A model generated the notes under the pieces. The model saw nothing but the letters and a program-made list of their open reading frames with translations, did not search any database and had not been told where the DNA came from. DNA of 64,000 bases from Rathayibacter sp. SW19 (GTDB taxonomy: Bacteria > Actinomycetota > Actinomycetes > Actinomycetales > Microbacteriaceae), in the NCBI RefSeq assembly GCF_030866825.1, contig NZ_CP133020.1, forward strand, positions 4,588,001 through 4,652,000. The letters run 5' to 3'. The position numbers and the translations under genes were made by a program. How positions within the stretch are numbered: the first letter of the stretch is position 1; every line of letters begins with the position of its first letter. Of this stretch, positions 29,691 through 38,801 are shown in pieces.

Positions 29691-30332
29691 TCAGGCGACC
29701 GATGAATTCTCCCGCTGTCTGGGCTCCATCGCGTCGCGCGCCGCCAGCACGCGCCCCATCACCTGATCGACGAGCCCGTATTCCAGCGCCGCGTGCGCAG
29801 TGAAAACCCGGTCACGGTCTGTGTCCCGCCGAAGCGTTTCGATCGATTGCCCAGTATGCGCTGACAAAATCTCCTCAAGCTCAGCCCGGATGCGCACCAC
29901 CTCGTCCGCTTGCAAGATCAAGTCGGGAATCGTGCCCCGCCCCTGCGCAGCCGGCTGATGCAGAACCACCCGCGTGTGCGGCAGCACGGCGCGACGGCCC
30001 GGGGTTCCGGCCGCCAGCAGCACGGCGCCAGCGGCAATCGCCTGCCCAACGCACGTGGTCGCAACCGGCGCTTGAATGTACTGCATCGTGTCATACACGG
30101 CGAGCATCGACGTCAAGTCGCCGCCCTCGCAGTTGATGTAGAGATTGATCTCGCGCTCCGAGTTCTCCGCCTCCAAGTGCAACAACTGGGCGATGAGCGC
30201 ATTGGCCACGCCCGAATCGATCGCCGTGCCCAGATAGATGATGCGCTCCGTGAGAAGGTGAGAATAGACATCCATGATTCGCTCGCCCCGCGAGTTCTGC
30301 GTGATCACGTTCGGAATCATGTAGTTGCTCAT
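29691..30332 (-). CDS. ClpP-like protein lacking the catalytic serine (ClpR-like)
   Basis: This 213-residue protein has a ClpP fold: ERIIYLGTAIDSGVANALIAQLL, LYINCEGGDLTSMLAVYD, HTRVVLHQP with the triad His (residue 125), and DTDRDRVFTAHAALEYGLVD with the Asp. The serine motif reads CVGQAIAAGAVLL where active ClpP has GQAAS, so the nucleophile is Ala100. It is therefore predicted to be inactive alone and to act in mixed rings with the ClpP encoded directly upstream, whose stop it overlaps (ATGA). This parallels cyanobacterial ClpR. Sense codons were checked base by base around 30010-30060. Confidence 0.88.
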   Translation of the reverse strand: MSNYMIPNVITQNSRGERIMDVYSHLLTERIIYLGTAIDSGVANALIAQLLHLEAENSEREINLYINCEGGDLTSMLAVYDTMQYIQAPVATTCVGQAIAAGAVLLAAGTPGRRAVLPHTRVVLHQPAAQGRGTIPDLILQADEVVRIRAELEEILSAHTGQSIETLRRDTDRDRVFTAHAALEYGLVDQVMGRVLAARDAMEPRQRENSSVA

Positions 30333-30949
30333 GCGTCCACCCCCAGTCCGACGTGCCGACGTTTGGGCGGCATCACCTGCTCGAACGTGTCGACCACGTG
30401 ATCGATGAATCCGTATTCCTGCGCCTCGGTAGCGGTGTACCACCGGTCGTGCAGCGAATCCTCGAACACGCGGTCCACGCTTTGGCCGGTGTCCTCAGCA
30501 ACCAGGCCGAGCACCGTGTCGCGGGTGAAGCGCAGATCATCGGCTTGCACCTCGACCTCGACCGCGGAGCCGCCGATGCCCGCCGAGCCCTGATGCATCA
30601 GGATGCGCGCGTGCGGCAGCGCGAACCGCTTGCCCTTCGTTCCGGACGAGAGCAGGAACTGCCCTGCGCTGCACGCCAACCCGAGAGCGAGCGTGCTCAC
30701 GTCGCACGGCACCAGCCGCATCACGTCGCGGATCGCGAGCATCGCCGGCACCGAGCCGCCGGGCGAGTGAATCCACAGCGCTATGTCGGCGGATGCGTCG
30801 TCAACGGCGAGCGTCAGCAGTTGCGTTGCGAGCAGCGTTCCGTTTTCGTCGTCGAGCACGCCGTCGAGAACCAGGATGCGCCCGTGCAGCAACTGCGCGC
30901 GCATCCGGTCGGTGAATGCGGGGGGTTTTGTGTTGTCTTCGTCAGCCAT
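30329..30949 (-). CDS. clpP: ATP-dependent Clp protease proteolytic subunit (serine intact)
   Basis: This 206-residue ClpP family member has Gly-rich IHSPGGSVPAMLAI, the nucleophile in LGLACSAGQFLL (Ser94), RILMHQ with His119, and a YTATEAQEYGFIDHV C-terminal segment. The N-terminus is longer than canonical housekeeping ClpP. It is co-translated with the serine-less partner downstream, so the two probably form a second, heteromeric Clp peptidase besides the housekeeping ClpP1P2 expected elsewhere. ATG at 30949 has no obvious ribosome site. A 28-bp near-perfect palindrome lies 42 bp upstream. Confidence 0.88.
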   Translation of the reverse strand: MADEDNTKPPAFTDRMRAQLLHGRILVLDGVLDDENGTLLATQLLTLAVDDASADIALWIHSPGGSVPAMLAIRDVMRLVPCDVSTLALGLACSAGQFLLSSGTKGKRFALPHARILMHQGSAGIGGSAVEVEVQADDLRFTRDTVLGLVAEDTGQSVDRVFEDSLHDRWYTATEAQEYGFIDHVVDTFEQVMPPKRRHVGLGVDA

Positions 30950-30991
30950 GGATCAAGACTGCGACAAGGGTGATCGCTTGCGCCGGCCATA

Positions 30992-31019
30992 CTGCTGTCA
31001 GCAGATCTGCCGACAGCAG
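30992..31019. promoter_or_regulatory. 28-bp near-perfect palindrome before the clpP pair
   Basis: CTGCTGTC, A, the perfect palindrome GCAGATCTGC, C, and GACAGCAG together form a palindrome with one mismatched pair. It is a likely operator for the clpP-clpR pair. It does not resemble the ClgR motif. Confidence 0.65.
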
Positions 31020-31036
31020 ACAGGGGGCTCGAGTGG

Positions 31037-31154
31037 GGTCTCGATACGCGGATTCGCTGCGCTCATGCGCTACTCGACCACCGGTACCGCTCGAGTAGCC
31101 CGCGAGCTTCGGTCCCTGAGCGCAGCCGAAGGGGCGAGCAGGCGTATCGAGACC
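31037..31154. repeat. Composite dispersed repeat
   Basis: GGTCTCGATACGCGG at the left and CGTATCGAGACC at the right bracket two inward GAGTAG/CTACTCGACC units and a palindrome GGTCCCTGAGCGCAGCC + GAAGGG (31111-31133). This is a complete example of how the repeat family is assembled. Confidence 0.8.
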
Positions 31155-31172
31155 CGTACGGCGCGAACAGCG

Positions 31173-32345
31173 TTACCCCCTGTCGATCATGGCGCGGGCG
31201 GCACGACCGGGGTCTTCACCACGGTCTACCGCATCTCGCACCGGCGAGGTGATAGGCGCCGCCCACGGCGACGGCGCGCCCGCATAGGCCGCGGCACCGA
31301 GTCGGAAGTGCTGAGCCTGTTCTTCCGTCTCAACGAACGGCATGTCCATCGCGAAAAGCCGGTCGCCGCGCGGGCGCGGTCCCGCCTTCGACACCTTGCC
31401 CCACAATTCGTGCCCGACAACCTCTTCTGCCAAGACGGATGCCTCGATCAGCTTGTCGAGATCGACTCCGGTGTCGATGCCCAGCTCGCTAAGCAGGTCG
31501 ACGAGATCTTCGGTCGGGATCATCCGCGTCATCCGCCCGTGACCGCCGTACGGGCAGCCGCCCATGCCGCCGATCGACGAGTCAAGCACAAGTGTGCGCT
31601 CTGGCGACAGCACCTGTAGCGCCTGATATGCGGACAACATGGCAGTTCCGCGGGCATCGTGCAGGTGCAGGTGGAATGTCTCGATCTGCGGCCAGCGTTC
31701 CTGGATCGCCAGCAGTTGCGAGGCCACCTGATCCGGAACGTTCCACGCCATCGGATCACCGATCCACACCCGATCGACCGTCACGCCGGCGGCATCCCAC
31801 ATTGCAATTTGGCGCGCCAGCATGTCCATGCGATAGTCCTCGTCGAACGGACCCAGCCAGTTCGAGCCCCACGCCGCGTTGATCGCGACGCCCGCCGTCT
31901 CGCTCCCCGCGGACAGCGCGGCCTCGATCACCTGCGGCCACGCCTGGATCTCCTGCAGTTGTGTGCGATTGGTGTTGCGCCTCACGAACACGTCGCAGAG
32001 GTGCACGAGGGTGCGGGGGAATTCGCGCGACTCCGTGAGCAGCGGGGCGAAGCGGCGCATCCGCTCTCGTCCTCGTTCGTTCAGGGCCAGTGCCGTGTAG
32101 GTCACGGCGTCGACCGGCGTGAACCCCGCGACGACGCTGTCGATGTTGGCCATCTGCGGCGTCCACTTCGGGCTGACGAACGACCCGACGACGATCGTCT
32201 GCAATCCGGTGCGCGACAGTGCGTTGAGCAGGCGAATCTTGTTATCGACAGTGATCGACGCGCTTTCGATTTGCATGCCCTCGCGCATGCCCTCCTCAAT
32301 GATGCGCACGGTTGGATAAGCGTGCGGATTGGGCGACGGTGACAT
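31173..32345 (-). CDS. HMG-CoA lyase-like enzyme (DRE-TIM metallolyase)
   Basis: This 390-residue TIM-barrel protein is of the HMGL/citramalate-type carboxyltransferase family: IIEEGMREGMQIESASITVDNKIRLLNALS (the metal-ligand start), FVSPKWTPQM, HLHLHDARGTAMLSAYQAL (the two His metal ligands), and SSIGGMGGCPYGGHGR (the Gly-rich catalytic loop with Cys). It would cleave a 3-hydroxy-acyl-CoA with a carboxylated tertiary carbon into acetyl-CoA or pyruvate plus a keto acid. The upstream CoA-transferase suggests the acid is first activated to its CoA ester. ATG at 32345 has GAGAGG eight bases upstream. Exact substrate is unknown. Confidence 0.85.
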   Translation of the reverse strand: MSPSPNPHAYPTVRIIEEGMREGMQIESASITVDNKIRLLNALSRTGLQTIVVGSFVSPKWTPQMANIDSVVAGFTPVDAVTYTALALNERGRERMRRFAPLLTESREFPRTLVHLCDVFVRRNTNRTQLQEIQAWPQVIEAALSAGSETAGVAINAAWGSNWLGPFDEDYRMDMLARQIAMWDAAGVTVDRVWIGDPMAWNVPDQVASQLLAIQERWPQIETFHLHLHDARGTAMLSAYQALQVLSPERTLVLDSSIGGMGGCPYGGHGRMTRMIPTEDLVDLLSELGIDTGVDLDKLIEASVLAEEVVGHELWGKVSKAGPRPRGDRLFAMDMPFVETEEQAQHFRLGAAAYAGAPSPWAAPITSPVRDAVDRGEDPGRAARAMIDRG

Positions 32346-32401
32346 GCGAGCGACCTCTCTATTCTTCCGCTTAAACGGTGTGGCGACCGGGCAGCCGCGT
32401 C

Positions 32402-33661
32402 TTAGACGGCGCCGGTGGTGTGGAGTTCGGCGATCTCGTCGGCAGAGTAGCCGAGCGAGTCGAGAATCGAGTCCGTGTGCTCCCCGAGCAGCGGGGGCGG
32501 AGACGACGGTTCCAAAACTCGGGCGTCGACCTGAACACCGCTGCCGAGCACCACCGCGGTGCTGTGTGCACCGCTGTTCGCACCGCTGCGCTGCCCGGCC
32601 CTGCGCTCCTCGACCCCGCGCACACCGACGCCCGGAAGCTCCACCTCGTGCAGCAGCCCGCGAAAGCGAATCTGATCCTGGTGAAGTGCCTGATCCACAG
32701 TCAGCACTCGGCCGGCCGGGATGCTCGCTGCAGCAAACATCGCCTCCCACTCTGCCGCGTCTCTGCTGGCAAGCCGCGACTCCAGTTCAACAGTCAGTTC
32801 GGCGCGATGCAGCTTACGATCGGTGCGCGTCACGAATCGCGGGTCCTCGATGAGCTCCGCGCAGTCAAGCAGGCGGCAGAGGGTCTCGAATTGCGTCTGC
32901 GTGTTCGCCGCGATGTTCAGCAGGCCGTCGCCCGTCTGGAACGTTCCAGACGGAGCGGATGTCGCATTGCTGTTCCCGTTGCGCGTCACGTCGCGCCCGG
33001 CAATCAGGTGATCCGAGACCGCCCAGCCCATCGCAGTCAGCGCGGTCTCCAGCATCGACACGTCCAAGAAGCAGCCCGTGCGATCGACGGTGCGCCGGGC
33101 GAGAGCCGCGCAGATCGCCATCGACGCGGCGAAGCCGCCCAGCGTATCGGCAATCGGGAAGCCCGCGCGCAGCGGGCCGCCATCCGGAGAGCCGGTCACG
33201 TCTGCCATGCCGGCCAGGCCCTGGATGATCTGGTCGTAGGCCGGCCGACTCGCGAACGGCCCGGTTTGACCGAAGCCGGAGACGGCGCAGTAGATGAGTT
33301 CAGGGTTGAGCTCGTGCAGTCGCTCCCACGGAAAGCCGAGTCGCGCGAGGACGCCCGGGCGCATGTTCTCCAGCAGAACATCCGACGCTCGAATCAATCG
33401 TTCGAAGACTTCAGCTCCCTCTTCGGTCTTCAGGTTGAGCGTGATCGATCGCTTTCCGCAGTTCTGGGCGACAAACGACGCACCCATCATCGGGATGTGC
33501 GTCGCGCTTTCGCTGCTCAACTCACGTGCAAGGTCACCGGTCACGGGGAGCTCGATCTTGATGACATCCGCGCCGAACAGACTCAACTGGTATCCGGCGA
33601 ACGGGCCCGCCAGGATCGTCGTCAGATCCAGAACGCGAACACCTTCGAGTAGACCGGCCAC
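32402..33661 (-). CDS. Class III CoA-transferase (CaiB/BaiF family)
   Basis: This 419-residue protein has the family start GVRVLDLTTILAGPFAGYQLSLFGADVIKIE, then NCGKRSITLNLKTEEG, LLENMRPGVLARLGF, GFGQTGPFASRPAYDQIIQGLAG and SGTFQTGDGLLNIAA. The conserved Asp that forms the acyl-enzyme anhydride lies in the SRPAYDQIIQ region. It transfers CoA from a donor such as succinyl-CoA to an organic acid. It sits between the ABC binding protein and the lyase, so it probably activates the imported acid. GTG at 33661 follows AGAAAGGA. Confidence 0.9.
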   Translation of the reverse strand: MAGLLEGVRVLDLTTILAGPFAGYQLSLFGADVIKIELPVTGDLARELSSESATHIPMMGASFVAQNCGKRSITLNLKTEEGAEVFERLIRASDVLLENMRPGVLARLGFPWERLHELNPELIYCAVSGFGQTGPFASRPAYDQIIQGLAGMADVTGSPDGGPLRAGFPIADTLGGFAASMAICAALARRTVDRTGCFLDVSMLETALTAMGWAVSDHLIAGRDVTRNGNSNATSAPSGTFQTGDGLLNIAANTQTQFETLCRLLDCAELIEDPRFVTRTDRKLHRAELTVELESRLASRDAAEWEAMFAAASIPAGRVLTVDQALHQDQIRFRGLLHEVELPGVGVRGVEERRAGQRSGANSGAHSTAVVLGSGVQVDARVLEPSSPPPLLGEHTDSILDSLGYSADEIAELHTTGAV

Positions 33662-33762
33662 GAACCGTTGTCCTTTCTGTGGCGAGCATTCTGTAGCGAG
33701 CACGGCGGTCAAAGGGAGACCCTTTGACCGCCACGCCACCGATGGGTAGTACCTTCCGTCGA

Positions 33763-35037
33763 CTACCCGACGACGGATGCGATCTGTGACGGGGTCACAT
33801 ACGTTCCGTTGGTGTTGGTCAGATCCGAATTGAACCCGACCACGGAGAAGCCGCTGAAGACGTTGTGGTATTTGTTGAAGTTGTCGTCACCGCCCGCCCC
33901 CTCGTAGTTGATCTCGGTGCCCTTCTTGATCAACGCGACGCATGACGCATAGTCTGAGCACTTCGTTCCCGGGGGGCTCGCGACGCTCACGACATCTTTC
34001 ACCCAGACAGACGGATCGGTCGAGTTCGCCTTCGTCATAGCCAGCGACGAGATCACGATTGCGTCGTACTCGTTGAAGGTGGTCGGAAGCGGTTGGGCAC
34101 TGCCGTACACCTGCTTGTAGTCGGCGAGGAAGTGCGTGTAGCCGTCACCGCTCGGCGAGGCCGCCACTGCCGCGAACAGGTTGGTCGATGCCCCTGAGCC
34201 AAACGCTTGAGCGTACGCCTTCGACGACTGCAGATCGTCGCCGACCCATGGTGTGCTCAAGTCGCCGAGCTGCGCAGCGTTCGACCACAAGGTCGACGCC
34301 GTCTGCGTGTCGAAAGACGAGAAAATCACATCGGGGTGATTGGCGAATGCTTTCGTCAGTTCAGAACGGTATGACCCTTGCCCGGGCACGATCGTCAGGC
34401 TCTGCTGCACGGTGCCACCGAGCTTTTCGAAGGCCGCGGTCAACGGGGCGACGAAGCCCTGCGAGTTCGCCGAGTTGTCGAAGATCAGCGACGCCGTCTT
34501 GAATCCTTTGACCTTCGCTGCGTAGTACGCCATGGCGACCGACTCGTTCGAGTCGGACGACGTGGTGCGGAACACGTACGGGTAGTTCATCTTGTCGAGC
34601 GTCGTTGCACCGCCGATCATCATGTCGACGACCTTGCTCGGGCCGAAGTCGCCGATGACGGCCTGGATGGTCGGTGAGAACGGCCCGATCACGGCAACCG
34701 GGTTGTCGAGCAGCAGTTTGCGGAACGCGGGCAGGGTGTCGACGGAGTCAGCCGCATCGTCTGCGCTTGCAGATTTGAGCTGGTGGCCCAGCACTCCCCC
34801 GTTGTGGTTGACCTCGTACAACCCGGCCGCCACCCCGTGTGTGCCCCAGTCGGACAGGATCGACTTCGACCCGGTGAAGGGGAAGATCTCCCCGATCGTG
34901 AGCGCCTGTTTCGAACTCGTACTCGAACTGGACGGGCCGCTTGTACAGCCGGCTGCGGCGAGCGCGATGGCCAGCACCACGCTGGACCCCATCGCAACCC
35001 GGCGGACGCGTCGCATCCGCACTTGTGGATTGTTCAT
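33763..35037 (-). CDS. ABC transporter substrate-binding lipoprotein, LIV family
   Basis: This 424-residue lipoprotein has a twin-Arg-rich basic N-terminus, hydrophobic core and lipobox AAAGCTS. The mature part begins TIGEIFPFTGSKSILSDWG and continues with GHQLKSASADDAADSVDTLPAFRKLLLDNPVAVIGP, the type I periplasmic-binding (Peripla_BP_6) fold of branched-chain amino acid and carboxylate receptors. GAGGT lies seven bases before ATG 35037. It is unusual that the gene comes after the ATPase genes and before the catabolic pair, tying the ligand to the pathway. A 15-bp tandem duplication lies at 35065-35094. Confidence 0.9.
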   Translation of the reverse strand: MNNPQVRMRRVRRVAMGSSVVLAIALAAAGCTSGPSSSSTSSKQALTIGEIFPFTGSKSILSDWGTHGVAAGLYEVNHNGGVLGHQLKSASADDAADSVDTLPAFRKLLLDNPVAVIGPFSPTIQAVIGDFGPSKVVDMMIGGATTLDKMNYPYVFRTTSSDSNESVAMAYYAAKVKGFKTASLIFDNSANSQGFVAPLTAAFEKLGGTVQQSLTIVPGQGSYRSELTKAFANHPDVIFSSFDTQTASTLWSNAAQLGDLSTPWVGDDLQSSKAYAQAFGSGASTNLFAAVAASPSGDGYTHFLADYKQVYGSAQPLPTTFNEYDAIVISSLAMTKANSTDPSVWVKDVVSVASPPGTKCSDYASCVALIKKGTEINYEGAGGDDNFNKYHNVFSGFSVVGFNSDLTNTNGTYVTPSQIASVVG

Positions 35038-35125
35038 TGCAGTTACCTCGATTCTGTTGTGCAGTGGTCTGTTGAGCGCTGGTCTGTTGAGCGCTGGACT
35101 TTTGTGCATAGGTGAACGGGACGCA

Positions 35126-35860
35126 TCAGGCACCTGTCGAATTGCTCGGGGTCGCTTGGTCATGCCCGAGGAAGATTCCCGCGAGATCCAATTTCGCGAT
35201 CTCAGCGACGGGACCGTGAACGTGATTCGTTCCTGCGACGAGCACGTGCACGAATTGTGCGTGCGATAGCGCGCGCTCGACGTTCTGCTCGATCACGAGC
35301 ACCGCCGTGCCGCTGGCAGCAATGAGTTCGATCTGCTTCCAGACGATGTCGGTGTACGCAGGCGACAAGCCAGCCGTCGGCTCGTCGAGGATGATGACGG
35401 TGGGCTCAACCATCAGTGCGCGCGCCATTGCGAGCAGGTTCTGCTGGCCGCCCGAGAGGTTCCCTGCTTTCTTCTCCTGTGCTTTGGCCAGATCCGGGAA
35501 GATTCCGTAGATCTCCTGCATCCGCGCTTTCGGGTCCTTTTTGGATGCGTACCCGCCGATTTCGAGATTTTCGCGCACGGTCAGAGTGCGAAAGACGTTG
35601 TCGTTCTGGGGAACGTAGGCCAGGCCGTGGCGTGGAAGCAGATGGCCCGGCATCCGCGTCACATCCGTTCCGTTCACCGTGATTGTGCCGGTGGTCGGTC
35701 GCAGGATGCCCGCGAGTGTCTTTGCGAAGGTCGACTTTCCCGCACCGTTGGGTCCGACGATTGCTGTGACGAGCCCCGCCGTGACGCTGACACTCACGTT
35801 GCGCACGATCGGTGATCGACCGTAGCCACTCGAAATGTTCTCAGCTGTCAACGCGTCCAT
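35126..35860 (-). CDS. livF: LIV-type ABC transporter ATPase LivF
   Basis: This 244-residue ATPase has Walker A IVGPNGAGKST, Q-loop YVPQNDNVF, signature NLSGGQQNLLAMARAL, Walker B VIILDEPTAGLSP and the His-switch region. It is shorter than LivG and lacks the LivG C-terminal extension, as expected. ATG at 35860 lies within the last 20 bases of livG, behind a GGAGGGG ribosome site. It energises uptake through LivH/LivM. Confidence 0.92.
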   Translation of the reverse strand: MDALTAENISSGYGRSPIVRNVSVSVTAGLVTAIVGPNGAGKSTFAKTLAGILRPTTGTITVNGTDVTRMPGHLLPRHGLAYVPQNDNVFRTLTVRENLEIGGYASKKDPKARMQEIYGIFPDLAKAQEKKAGNLSGGQQNLLAMARALMVEPTVIILDEPTAGLSPAYTDIVWKQIELIAASGTAVLVIEQNVERALSHAQFVHVLVAGTNHVHGPVAEIAKLDLAGIFLGHDQATPSNSTGA

Positions 35861-36665
35861 CGAGCACCCCTCCCAGATAGGCGCGAACAACGTCTTTGTT
35901 GTCGCGCAGTTCGCTCATCAAGCCGGTTGCCAGGGTGCGGCCTTCTGCAAGCACGATCACGTAGTCGCAGATCTTCTCGACGACGCCTAGGTTGTGCTCG
36001 ACCATCAGCACGGTGACGCCCTCGTTCTTGAGGTCTTGGATGTGCTCGCCGATCCGGTCGATCAGCACCGGGTTGACACCGGCCATCGGTTCATCCAGCA
36101 GCAACAGTGTCGGTTCGGCCATCACCGCGCGCGAGATCTCGAGAAGCCGTTTCTGGCCGCCGGAGAGCTCCCGAGCCCAGGTGTCGCGCAGCTCGTACAG
36201 GCCGTATTTCGCCAGTATCTCGCCTGCGCGCTCCGCGTTCTCTGTTTCGATTCTCTTGACGAGCCCGGGCCGGAAGTAGACGTTCGTCAAGGATTCGCCG
36301 GGCTGGTGTTTGGCGGCCACCATCAGGTTCTCCCACACCGTCAAACCGCCCAGCTCTCGAGACAGCTGGAACGTGCGGATGAGCCCCAGCCGCGCCCGCT
36401 TGTAGTTCTGCAGTTTCGTGACATCGTGCGTTCCGATCTTCACGTCACCGCTGTCAGCGCTCATCGCCCCGGAGAGGATGTTGACGACCGTCGTTTTGCC
36501 CGCGCCGTTCGGCCCGATCAAGGCTGTGATCTGCCCCTTGGGAACGGAGAAGGTGGCTCCGTTCACGGCCTTCGCACCACCGAACGACTTGTGGATATCG
36601 GTGCAGCTCAGCGCCGATTCCGTGCCTGCACTCGGGGGGGCATGCAGCACATCCGGTTCGCTCAC
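35841..36665 (-). CDS. livG: LIV-type ABC transporter ATPase LivG
   Basis: This 274-residue ATPase has Walker A LIGPNGAGKTTVVNILSGA, the LivG-specific TFQLSRELGGLTVWENLMVA, signature ELSGGQKRLLEISRAV, Walker B TLLLLDEPMAGVNP and MVEHNLGVVEKICDYVIVL. GTG at 36665 overlaps the livM stop (GTGA). It is the partner of LivF. Confidence 0.93.
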   Translation of the reverse strand: MSEPDVLHAPPSAGTESALSCTDIHKSFGGAKAVNGATFSVPKGQITALIGPNGAGKTTVVNILSGAMSADSGDVKIGTHDVTKLQNYKRARLGLIRTFQLSRELGGLTVWENLMVAAKHQPGESLTNVYFRPGLVKRIETENAERAGEILAKYGLYELRDTWARELSGGQKRLLEISRAVMAEPTLLLLDEPMAGVNPVLIDRIGEHIQDLKNEGVTVLMVEHNLGVVEKICDYVIVLAEGRTLATGLMSELRDNKDVVRAYLGGVLDGRVDS

Positions 36666-37684
36666 AATGTTTCCTCTCGGGTCAGCGCCGCGCGGTGTGC
36701 GGATCCTGTCTCCGGCAACGACGGTGTCGAAGGCAACCGGCTCAGTCGCCGCCGCTCGGGGATCAGGCCTTGTGGGCGGAACCACAGCACGATGATCAAC
36801 AGGATTCCAATGGCCATCGCGGCCACGTTCAGGATCAGGCCAGGGTGTCCTGGAACATCCGGAAGGAATTTGGGCAGCTGCGTGAACAGCACGGGCACAA
36901 TGAGTGCGCCGAGGATCATGCCCTTGTTGTTGCCGACTCCTCCGACGATCACGGCCGCGAAGATCAAAAAGGTTTCTCCGGGCAGCCACGCGCTGGTGTT
37001 GAACGCGCCCGTGAACTCGACGATCAGGCCGCCGCCGATTCCGGCGTAAAACGAACCGATCAACATCGCGGTCAGCTGGTAGCGGAACACGCTCTTGCCC
37101 AGTGCGGATGCCGCCTCCGGGTCGTCGCGGATCGCGCGGATGGTGCGACCCATCGGCGAGCGCGTGATCTTGCTCATCAGCCACCACATGATCAAGGCGA
37201 TGATGAGAGTCACCACCGTGAAGAACGGAATGAAGCTGTTCGCGTTGAGGCTGAACAGGTCTGCCATCGGCTCGGGCACGTTCGTCAGGCCGTCAGCTCC
37301 ACCGAACAGCGGCACATAGTTGTTGATGACGTCGTACAGCACCAACGACAGTGATATCAGCACCATCGCGAGATAGTCGGTTCGCAAACGCCGGAAGGCC
37401 ACCAGCGAGACCAGCAGGGCGAAGACACACGCCGCGACACCGCCGAGGATCAGCGGTATCGGGAACGGCAGCGACCAGCCGAAGAAGTACTGTTCGCCGG
37501 AACCGGGTGTTGGTGCCGGCATGCTCGTCGCGCCTGCAACGTATGCGCCGATTGCCACGAATCCGATGTAGGCGAAGTTCAGAATGCCGCCCTCCCCGAA
37601 CTGCAGGTTGAGGCCCCAGCCGAGGATGCAATAGGCGAAGACGAAGAACGCGAGTGTGATCAGGTAGTACACGAGGGGTGACAT
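36662..37684 (-). CDS. livM: LIV-type ABC transporter permease LivM
   Basis: This 340-residue permease has about nine hydrophobic segments, with the conserved N-terminal NLQFGEGGILNFAYIGFVAIGAY and the cytoplasmic coupling loop RSPMGRTIRAIRDDPEAASALG, then FAAVIVGGVGNNKG. ATG at 37684 is preferred to the TTG at 37690. It overlaps livG and starts right after livH. Confidence 0.93.
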   Translation of the reverse strand: MSPLVYYLITLAFFVFAYCILGWGLNLQFGEGGILNFAYIGFVAIGAYVAGATSMPAPTPGSGEQYFFGWSLPFPIPLILGGVAACVFALLVSLVAFRRLRTDYLAMVLISLSLVLYDVINNYVPLFGGADGLTNVPEPMADLFSLNANSFIPFFTVVTLIIALIMWWLMSKITRSPMGRTIRAIRDDPEAASALGKSVFRYQLTAMLIGSFYAGIGGGLIVEFTGAFNTSAWLPGETFLIFAAVIVGGVGNNKGMILGALIVPVLFTQLPKFLPDVPGHPGLILNVAAMAIGILLIIVLWFRPQGLIPERRRLSRLPSTPSLPETGSAHRAALTREETL

Positions 37685-37686
37685 GC

Positions 37687-38565
37687 TCAAGCCTTTCCAG
37701 GTCGGGCGAAGAGGCCGTTCGGCCGGAACAGCAGGGCGAGAATCAGGATCACGAACGCGACGTCGAGTTTGTAGGCCGGGTCGATGAACAGGGCGGACAC
37801 TTCGGTCGCCAGCCCGACGATGACGGCACCGACGATTGCTCCGTAGATGCTGCCGACACCGCCGACGATGACGGCGGCGAAGATCACGAACAGGAACGTC
37901 TCACCGGATCCCGGTGTGATGCTCGCCTGCGTGATGCCGAGCACGGTGCCAGCCAGGCCGGCGAGGCATCCGGAAAGGAACCAGGTGAGCGTGGTGATCC
38001 GGCGCGTGTCGATTCCGCTGGTCATCGCCAGGGTGGTGTTGTCCGACATCGCCCTCATCGACTTGCCGATGCGGGTCGCCGTCAGCATGAAGTGAATCAG
38101 CACCATCAGGATGACCGCGATGCCGATGACGACCAGCTGGTCCGTGGTGAACAGGAACGGGCCGACGTGGAACGGGTTCTCGTTCGGGATCGTGTAGCGC
38201 TGCACCTCGTTGCCCCAGATCGAACTGACGACGTTGAGCAGAATCAGCGACAGGCCGAAGGTGACGATCAGAATGTAGAAAAGCTTCTGGAACCGTCTGG
38301 CGAACGGGGCGAGCAGAAACCGGTTCAACAGCACGGCGAGGATCCCGACGCTGAGCGCACCGACGACCATGGAAACCCAGATGTTCAGGTGCCACGGGCC
38401 AGTGTTGATCGTCCAGGCGATGTACGCACCGACTGCCATGAAGTCGCCGTATGCGAAGTTGATGTAGTTCGTGATGCCGAACTGAAGGCTCAGGCCCACC
38501 GCGGCCAGTGCCAGAACCGAGGCGACGACCAGCCCGAAGCCGATGGCAAGGAAGAGTTCCGACAT
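37687..38565 (-). CDS. livH: LIV-type ABC transporter permease LivH
   Basis: This 292-residue permease is the first gene of the transporter operon: GLSLQFGITNYINFAYGDFMAVGAYIAW at the N-terminus, coupling loop TRIGKSMRAMSDNTTLAMTSGID, and AAVIVGGVGSIYGAIVGA. It is divergent from the sensor kinase gene with a ~236-bp shared control region, which suggests the two-component system regulates this operon. Confidence 0.93.
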   Translation of the reverse strand: MSELFLAIGFGLVVASVLALAAVGLSLQFGITNYINFAYGDFMAVGAYIAWTINTGPWHLNIWVSMVVGALSVGILAVLLNRFLLAPFARRFQKLFYILIVTFGLSLILLNVVSSIWGNEVQRYTIPNENPFHVGPFLFTTDQLVVIGIAVILMVLIHFMLTATRIGKSMRAMSDNTTLAMTSGIDTRRITTLTWFLSGCLAGLAGTVLGITQASITPGSGETFLFVIFAAVIVGGVGSIYGAIVGAVIVGLATEVSALFIDPAYKLDVAFVILILALLFRPNGLFARPGKA

Positions 38566-38801
38566 GCGACTCCTTCGTCGTGATGTTCTGTGCAGCCTTG
38601 ATGTTGTGTGGAGCGGTGAATTGTGCCTAGACTGCGGGGCAGCTTGAGCCTCGGAGAGACCATCCGTTGAGCGTGAGAGCAGCCTAGGGAGAGTCGGGCG
38701 ATGTCAACAGAGTTGTGGCATTTGAGTGCGATCCGCGCGTTCATTGCGGCTTTGTGCATTCTGCTCACGCCGCAGTGGCGCCTGCATCTTCGGTCGCTGA
38801 C

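Noticed and set aside
34592..35269. Plus-strand open frame antisense to the LIV binding protein
   Set aside because: The minus strand encodes a complete lipoprotein with lipobox and domain. The antisense frame has no recognisable domain, and its LLSAGLLSAGLL run is a translated 15-bp repeat.
37678..38583. 301-codon plus-strand frame antisense to livH
   Set aside because: Very rich in Asp, Glu, Gln, Arg and His, as expected for the reverse of a membrane-protein gene; livH is certain.
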